A stretch of DNA of 64,000 nt from Hydrocarboniclastica marina (GTDB lineage Bacteria; Pseudomonadota; Gammaproteobacteria; Pseudomonadales; Oleiphilaceae), in assembly GCF_004851605.1 (NCBI RefSeq), contig NZ_CP031093.1, positions 992,001-1,056,000 of the forward strand, in the 5' to 3' direction. Below, piece by piece: positions 57,933-64,000 of this stretch. Numbering within the stretch: position 1 is the first letter of the stretch; each line of letters begins with the position of its first letter. The notes under the pieces are model-generated. The model did not search any database. It saw only the letters and a program-made list of their open reading frames with translations, and was not told where the DNA came from. The position numbers and the translations under genes were made by a program.

Positions 57933-58835
57933 ATGGCCCACGACCTCACACTCGACGACATAGCCTTGAGGCTGCAGAATCTGTATCGCTTGCCGCCCAT
58001 GCCGGCGGTTGCGCTGCATATTCTGCGGGTCACCCGGGACCCGGATTCTTCTGCAGCCGACCTTACCCGCCTGATTGAGCAGGACCCGAGCCTGACCGCC
58101 CAGGTGCTGCGTTATGCACGCTCTGCACTGTTCGGCTATCCAGGCCAGCTGGACTCCGTTCAGGAGGCCATCACCCGGGTCCTGGGGTTTGACCGTGTGG
58201 GTCATTTGGCGATGGGGCTGGCCGCCAGTAAGGCGTTCACCATTCCTGACGAGGGACCGTTGGGTCTCAGCGCTTTCTGGCGGCACTCGCTTCACTGCGC
58301 CTATCTAGCCCAGGCTATTGCGGCCGCTGCGGATACGGAGGAAACGATCAAGCCGGATATGGCCTATCTATGTGGTCTGTTGCACAATTTTGGCCTTCTG
58401 CTGGTTGCCCATCTATACCCGGCAGAGTTCCGGGTGCTCAACCGCCTGCGGACCGAGGAACCTGAGTTGCCGCTCGCCACCTTGGAGCGGCGTGTGTTTG
58501 GTGAAAGTGGCTGCGATGAGGTGCTGGCCGTCGGCCACGGTGCAATAGGCGGCGTACTGGCAAAACTCTGGCAGCTTCCCGATGAAGTAGTGAAAGTGGC
58601 CGGCGTACACCAGGGTACGGGTTACAGGGGCGAGTTCGCCGGCTATGTTGCCGCAGTGCAGCTGGCTAATGAGGTGCTAAAAGCGCGCGGTATCGGGGAT
58701 GAGTTCGACGAACGCGAGACGACGCCCGCTATGGTCGCTCTCGGCCTGGACGCAGCAGCACTGGAAAGGCTGGCTCAGGCCATCGATAGCGCAAGTGCTG
58801 AGCTCGATACCCTTGCGAGTTCCCTCGCGGCCTGA
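57933..58835 (+). CDS. HDOD domain protein
   Basis: 300 residues with an HDOD domain at about 15-215 (LPPMPAVALHILRVTRDP, IEQDPSLTAQVLRYARSALFGYPG, AITRVLGFDRV). HD-like residues H-N in LLHNFG replace the metal-binding HD, so catalysis is unlikely. Signalling role presumed. It follows ppc by 99 bp. A second paralogue is at 29153. Confidence 0.88.
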   Translation: MAHDLTLDDIALRLQNLYRLPPMPAVALHILRVTRDPDSSAADLTRLIEQDPSLTAQVLRYARSALFGYPGQLDSVQEAITRVLGFDRVGHLAMGLAASKAFTIPDEGPLGLSAFWRHSLHCAYLAQAIAAAADTEETIKPDMAYLCGLLHNFGLLLVAHLYPAEFRVLNRLRTEEPELPLATLERRVFGESGCDEVLAVGHGAIGGVLAKLWQLPDEVVKVAGVHQGTGYRGEFAGYVAAVQLANEVLKARGIGDEFDERETTPAMVALGLDAAALERLAQAIDSASAELDTLASSLAA

Positions 58836-59859
<1,024 letters not shown>

Positions 59860-59928
59860 AAAGTGCCGGCGTGGCAGCATACTGCCGCGCTACCTCCGCA
59901 ACCCCGCCATTATGATGGATTTTCCCCC

Positions 59929-60615
59929 GTGAATATTCTGGCTCTGGACACAACCGCGGAAGCCTGTTCGGTAGCGCTATGGCGCGACGGGCAAGTGTTC
60001 AGTTACCTTGAATCCACCCCTCGTACTCATACCCGTCGGTTGATGCCGATGATTCAGTCCCTGCTTGACGAGCAGGGGCTCGTGCCGGCAGATCTGGCGG
60101 CGGTGGCCTTCGGTCGTGGCCCGGGTTCTTTCACTGGTCTGCGCATAGCTGCGGGCGTAGCCCAGGGTCTGGCCTTCGGGTTGAACTGCCCGGTTCTGCC
60201 GGTCTCGTCTCTCGCCGCATGTGCCCTCCAGGGCGCACTGGCGCACAAGGTGAGCCACGTGGCAGCGGCGTTCGACGCGCGCATGGGTGAGGTTTACTGG
60301 GGCTGCTTCGAATTTGCGGACGGTCTGGTTTTACCTGCCAGCGATGAACGGGTCTGTGCGCCGGAAGCGGTTACGCTGCCGGCGACCGCTCGGGCCTGGC
60401 TCGGTGCGGGCGATGGCTGGACGCTTGCCGACCGTATGCCCGCGGAAGTGACAAACGCAGTGAAAAACCGCGACGCCGCCATCTTCCCGACCGCCGATGC
60501 AATCGTGCGCCTGGCTGTACGGGACTTCCTCAATGGCAATCACTGTAACGCAGAAGACGTGGCACCTGTGTATCTGCGGGATTCCGTCGCCTGGCAGAAA
60601 CTGCCCGGCCGATGA
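59929..60615 (+). CDS. tsaB: tRNA threonylcarbamoyladenosine biosynthesis protein TsaB
   Basis: 228 residues from GTG 59929, giving the family start NILALDTTAEACSVAL; the frame opens earlier at 59863 without family residues. FGRGPGSFTGLRI is the conserved ASKHA signature. With TsaD and TsaE it makes t6A37. It follows adk by 69 bp. Confidence 0.95.
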   Translation: MNILALDTTAEACSVALWRDGQVFSYLESTPRTHTRRLMPMIQSLLDEQGLVPADLAAVAFGRGPGSFTGLRIAAGVAQGLAFGLNCPVLPVSSLAACALQGALAHKVSHVAAAFDARMGEVYWGCFEFADGLVLPASDERVCAPEAVTLPATARAWLGAGDGWTLADRMPAEVTNAVKNRDAAIFPTADAIVRLAVRDFLNGNHCNAEDVAPVYLRDSVAWQKLPGR

Positions 60616-60643
60616 CATAAGCAGCAGCTAGATTTTCGCTCTA

Positions 60644-61531
60644 TCACTGGTGTTCATTCGCAGGTTTAGCTCCGACTATCCGAAAAACCACATCGACCGT
60701 CAGATCCATTCGCGCCAGGTTCGCTGCTGACTGCTTGCCCTCAGTACTGGCTTTGTAGAGGTGCGGTGTCATGCTCAGCAGGTTGTGAATCTGTGCCTGT
60801 TCCATGTCACCGATGGTGTAACGGAGCGTTTCGGCATGCTGCAGCTGCAGCCCCTGTTCCTCTGCCTCGGCCAGCGATGGCGCAGGCGAGCGTCGCACCT
60901 CCGGGTAGATCGTCTCGCGGAGTTCGATCAGGTGGTCTGGCCCGGGATCGACCAGAATGCAGCGTCCGTACTCAGACAAAAGCGAGCGGAAATGCCTGAA
61001 GCTGGGGAAGCCGAACAGGCAGAGAAGGAGATCTACAGAACCCGGGGCCAACGGTGGATGTACGTTGGTGCCGACGACCCATTGGATATCCCGGCCGCGT
61101 CGGGCAGCGGCCGCAATGGCGTCTTTCGAGATATCCAACCCAACAGCCGACACAGCCCGATCAGCCTGTGGCAGGGTGCCCAGTGCTCGAATCAGGTACT
61201 CCAGGTAATAGCCTTCACCGCAACCCGCATCGAGAACTGCAAAAGGGCTTGCGGCGGGCTCGACCGACGCCTTCTCTACGGCCAACGCCGTCAGTTTCTC
61301 AGCAATCGGGCGGTAGAAACCCTGTTCCAGAAAGTTCCGCCTTGCCAACACCATCGCTTTGCTGTCACCGGGTTCCCGGGATTTTTTATGCTGGACGGGA
61401 AGCAGGTTTACATAGCCCTGGCGTGCAATGTCGAAGCAATGGTTGCTGGAGCACTGCCATTGACGTTGCGCCCGCTGGAGCGGCGCCGAGCAGAGAGGGC
61501 AGAGCAGAGTAGTAGTAGGAACAACTTGCAT
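60644..61531 (-). CDS. rlmA: 23S rRNA (guanine-N1)-methyltransferase RlmA
   Basis: 295 residues. N-terminal zinc site CPLC...C..NHC, followed by GYVNLLPVQHKKSREPGDSKAM, near-identical to E. coli RlmA, then SAM motif VLDAGCGEGYYLEYL. It methylates G745 (G748 in some groups). Convergent with tsaB. Confidence 0.94.
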   Translation of the reverse strand: MQVVPTTTLLCPLCSAPLQRAQRQWQCSSNHCFDIARQGYVNLLPVQHKKSREPGDSKAMVLARRNFLEQGFYRPIAEKLTALAVEKASVEPAASPFAVLDAGCGEGYYLEYLIRALGTLPQADRAVSAVGLDISKDAIAAAARRGRDIQWVVGTNVHPPLAPGSVDLLLCLFGFPSFRHFRSLLSEYGRCILVDPGPDHLIELRETIYPEVRRSPAPSLAEAEEQGLQLQHAETLRYTIGDMEQAQIHNLLSMTPHLYKASTEGKQSAANLARMDLTVDVVFRIVGAKPANEHQ

Positions 61532-61731
61532 CGCCGACGTTCCTGTCGTGTTCCGGGTGGCACTCGGCCGGGGAGGGCATTCTACATGGAATGTAATTCG
61601 CCCGGAACGGGTGCGTCGGGCTGCCTGGTGCTTAAAACTGGCGATATGTTCGGTCGACTGTCTATACTCAGTTGCTCAGCTGGCCTCACTAAACACTCTC
61701 TTGCCCTCTAACGTCTCAGGTACGCGCAATC

Positions 61732-62091
61732 GTGGTAGGTGGTCCTTTATCTGGCGGTTTTCCCGCCGTTATACCTTTTGAGCGCGGGCAGGATCGTCGT
61801 GCGTCGACACCTTTGCCGGCAGATAATGCAGGGACGTTTGCGGAGGCCCGGCAAAAACGACAGCCTCAGCTGCCGGAGCCGGCCCAGGGCCGCCCGGACT
61901 CTCCAGATACCCAGGATAGCTACAGCTTTGACAGACCCGTTGAAATGCGGGCCCGGGCGGCGCGGCTGGAATGGGACGACTCGGGGTCGCTTCCGCGCTA
62001 TATGCAGCAGGCGCTCTCAACCTACCAGGCTGTAGCTGGCACGCGCGAAGCGCCTGAAGTCGAAGTCGTGGGCCTGGATCTGCAGGTCTGA
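61732..62091 (+). CDS. Small hypothetical protein
   Basis: 119 residues from GTG 61732. The first 70 residues are polar and low complexity; the C-terminal part (GSLPRYMQQALSTYQAVAGTREAPEVEVVGLDLQV) has the look of a short conserved domain I have seen in Pseudomonas-like hypothetical proteins. No signal or membrane segment. No function assigned. Ribosome site weak (aggt 11 bp upstream). Confidence 0.5.
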   Translation: MVGGPLSGGFPAVIPFERGQDRRASTPLPADNAGTFAEARQKRQPQLPEPAQGRPDSPDTQDSYSFDRPVEMRARAARLEWDDSGSLPRYMQQALSTYQAVAGTREAPEVEVVGLDLQV

Positions 62092-62127
62092 CGCAGGCCC
62101 CTTATAAGGCCAGTCCGGCCGGCCCGG

Positions 62128-62982
62128 TCAGGCTGCCTGACCCGCCTGCTCGTTCTGAAAACCCGCCACTTCTTCCACCAGTGCTTCCGCTTGAGCCAGA
62201 TACTGGCGGTTATCATGCATCCAGGGGTGGAAGCTGGGACGGAAGAAATCGAACCAGGCTGGAATGATACGCCGCAGGACACCCGGTTTGCCAAACTGGA
62301 AATTGAGCGACGTCAACCAGCCCCTAATATTGAAGAGTCCGCCGCTCTTTTGCACCATGCGGGCGTAAAATGGGTAGAACAGGCTGAAGAAGATAAAGTT
62401 GGCCACGATAAAGGCAAAAACGCGCATCGAGTAGGCCTTCAGGCCGCTGCCGAAAACTTCTTCGTAGGCGTCGAAGCAGACTGCCTTGTGCTCGGTCTCC
62501 TCGATGGCATGCCACTTCCAGATTGCTGCAAAATGCGGATCGCAGCCCTTCAGCAGGTCCGGATCACAAAGCACGGTGTCACCCAGGATCGCCGTCAGGT
62601 GCTCCAGTGCGACCGTGGTTGCAAGTTGCAATGCCTTCGGTCGCTTCTGTACCCGGTTCAACAACCTCACTACAAGGTTGTCCATGCCCTTGACGGGCAG
62701 CCCGGCCTCGACCAGCGCTTCGTTGTAGTCCTCGTGCTCGCGCGTATGGAAACCTTCCTGGCCAATAAATGCAGAAATCTGTTTCTTCAAGTGCGGATCG
62801 CTGATCTTGTCGCGGTAGTTACGCACGCTCTGGATGAAGAAGCGCTCACCCGCCGGGAAAAAAATCGACAGGGTGTTGTAAAACTGGGTCACGTGAACGC
62901 CCGCGGGGTTCCAGTTGGTGACCTTGTCGGCAGGCAGATGAAATTTCAGATTGCGACGAACCGGATCAATTTGAATAGTCAT
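62128..62982 (-). CDS. Metal-dependent hydrolase, PF10118 family
   Basis: 284 residues from ATG 62982 (aaggg 7 bp upstream). Ferritin-like helical protein with His/Glu pairs: QEGFHTREHEDYN, VALEHLTAILGD and HAIEETEHKAVCFDAYEEV. Family PF10118 is called 'predicted metal-dependent hydrolase' but its reaction is unknown. The central helix (VANFIFFSLFYPF) is hydrophobic, suggesting membrane contact. Confidence 0.85.
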   Translation of the reverse strand: MTIQIDPVRRNLKFHLPADKVTNWNPAGVHVTQFYNTLSIFFPAGERFFIQSVRNYRDKISDPHLKKQISAFIGQEGFHTREHEDYNEALVEAGLPVKGMDNLVVRLLNRVQKRPKALQLATTVALEHLTAILGDTVLCDPDLLKGCDPHFAAIWKWHAIEETEHKAVCFDAYEEVFGSGLKAYSMRVFAFIVANFIFFSLFYPFYARMVQKSGGLFNIRGWLTSLNFQFGKPGVLRRIIPAWFDFFRPSFHPWMHDNRQYLAQAEALVEEVAGFQNEQAGQAA

Positions 62983-63063
62983 GGAGCAACCCTTTGCATG
63001 ATGACGTGTGGAAAGAATCATATGCTGAGGCAATTGCATTATCAACTGTGCCATTGAGCAATG

Positions 63064-63113
63064 TCACATAGTGTGATGGCGGTCGAGTTATTTTGTCGCA
63101 TAACAGCTCGACC
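63064..63113. promoter_or_regulatory. Palindrome and stem upstream of the hydrolase gene
   Basis: tcaca-tag-tgtga (63064-63076), about 80 bp upstream of the hydrolase start, and ggtcgag/ctcgacc bracketing ttat/ataa (63081-63113). Either may be an operator. Confidence 0.35.
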
Positions 63114-63264
63114 ACCGACGATCATCGACGAAAAGCAGCTGCATAGTCTTGATTCAGATCAATGTCCTGGCTCAGAACAGCCGAATAGGCGACGGCAGGT
63201 GGCTTCGTTGGCCGAAGGCAAGCACGGTGCGATAATGCCCCTCCTTCATCGATACCAGGCAGTT

Positions 63265-64000
63265 ATGCAGAGTCCAAGCGCAATCAAATCCGTCGCCGTA
63301 GCTTGTGAGCACGGCCTTTCGCTCGAGCCGAAATGGCAGGCACTGGCTGCGCGGCTGCAGTTGCCGGTGGTGGGCGAAGTGGACCCGCGCCACTACCACG
63401 GACATGCCATGCTGCTGTTTCAGAGCAGTCGTGGCCTGGTCCTCCAGCAGACGGGTAAGACCGCCCCGGGGCCGGTCATTGCTGATTTTCTCCACGGCAA
63501 GGCCGACTATCGGCGCAAACACGGTGGCGGCCGTGGGCAGCTGATCGCCAAGGCCGTGGGGGTAGGTAAGCGCAGTACGCCGCTGGCCATCATCGACGCT
63601 ACCGCTGGCCTGGGTCAGGATGCCTTTGTTCTTGCAACGTTGGGCGCGTCGGTGCGGTTACTGGAGCGCTCAGCTATCGTTGCGGCAGTACTGGAGGATG
63701 GCATCGAGCGGCTGTCGAGGGACGACGAAGGGCGCGGTCTTGCGCAACAGATGGAGCTCACCGAAGCGGACGCCAGCGTCTGGCTGGCTACGCAGCCGGA
63801 GCCGGCGGCAGATGTTATCTACCTGGACCCCATGTTTCCGCACCGCGGCAATTCAGCCAGCGTAAAAAAAGAAATGACCGCGTTTCAAACGTTGGTGGGC
63901 GCCGATGACGACGCCGCTGAACTGCTGGCCCAGGCATTGAAGAAGGCGCGATTTCGGGTGGTGGTCAAACGACCACGCAAAGCTGCAGCAATCGCCGGGC
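63265..64000 (+). CDS. rsmJ: 16S rRNA (guanine-N2)-methyltransferase RsmJ, 3' end beyond window
   Basis: About 245 residues from ATG 63265, still open at the window end. SAM motif IIDATAGLGQDAFVLATLGA and DPMFPHR are the RsmJ hallmarks, with the N-terminal GEVDPRHYHGHAML typical of the family. It methylates G1516. Divergent from the hydrolase. Confidence 0.92.
   Translation, partial: MQSPSAIKSVAVACEHGLSLEPKWQALAARLQLPVVGEVDPRHYHGHAMLLFQSSRGLVLQQTGKTAPGPVIADFLHGKADYRRKHGGGRGQLIAKAVGVGKRSTPLAIIDATAGLGQDAFVLATLGASVRLLERSAIVAAVLEDGIERLSRDDEGRGLAQQMELTEADASVWLATQPEPAADVIYLDPMFPHRGNSASVKKEMTAFQTLVGADDDAAELLAQALKKARFRVVVKRPRKAAAIAG

Overview
This window is a chromosomal segment of a gammaproteobacterium. 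Gene order and protein wording are closest to the Pseudomonas/Marinobacter side of the class; a Marinobacter-like organism is my inference, not something I could test. The clearest marker is the unbroken order ygfZ - ygfX - sdhE - nadB - rpoE(algU) - mucA - mucB - mucC - mucD - lepA - lepB - DUF4845 - rnc - era - recO - pdxJ, followed by a BarA/GacS-type kinase, cysM, rlmD, relA and mazG. This is the order I recall from Pseudomonas. I saw no phage, insertion sequence, CRISPR array, rRNA or tRNA. Almost everything is housekeeping.

Layout. 1-4.1 kb: the 3' end of an acetyl-CoA hydrolase/transferase, a SlyD-like isomerase, and an RstA/RstB-like two-component pair. 4.1-7.3 kb, minus strand: an aminotransferase related to ArgD, argF, and an ABC ATPase overlapping argF. 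7.8-14.8 kb: grxD, a TonB-like protein, a DUF1631 protein, a Yip1-family membrane protein, a CorB/CNNM-type CBS protein and a CcsA/YpjD-like protein. 15.1-29.1 kb, plus strand: ffh, the rpsP-rimM-trmD-rplS ribosome/tRNA operon, xerD, dsbC, hom-thrC, recJ, prfB (with its programmed frameshift), lysS and ung. 29.1-45.1 kb: an HDOD protein, then the conserved ygfZ-to-pdxJ block with the envelope-stress sigma factor and its regulators. 45.2-54 kb: barA, cysM, rlmD, relA, mazG. 54-64 kb: two small paralogous proteins facing each other, ppc, a second HDOD protein, adk, tsaB, rlmA, an orphan small gene, a PF10118 metal-dependent hydrolase and the start of rsmJ.

What stands out. (1) The ArgD-family protein ahead of argF has arginine where every class III aminotransferase needs the PLP-binding lysine, and it has lost the segment holding the Phe-His-Gly-Arg PLP motif. 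It looks like an intact, operon-embedded pseudoenzyme. (2) Several intergenic regions carry short degenerate tandem arrays with periods of 14-23 bp. Two of them (16 bp x4 at ccsA, 17 bp x5 at rlmD/relA) begin exactly over the upstream gene's stop codon. (3) The rstA promoter region has a near-perfect match to the E. coli RstA box, and the rstA-rstB gap is a run of five small hairpins. (4) Two homologous small proteins are arranged tail to tail around a gap made largely of short tandem repeats.

Limits: all calls are from reading sequence and remembered family motifs; no searches were run. Start codons were moved from the longest ORF to a better ribosome binding site wherever the sequence supported it.
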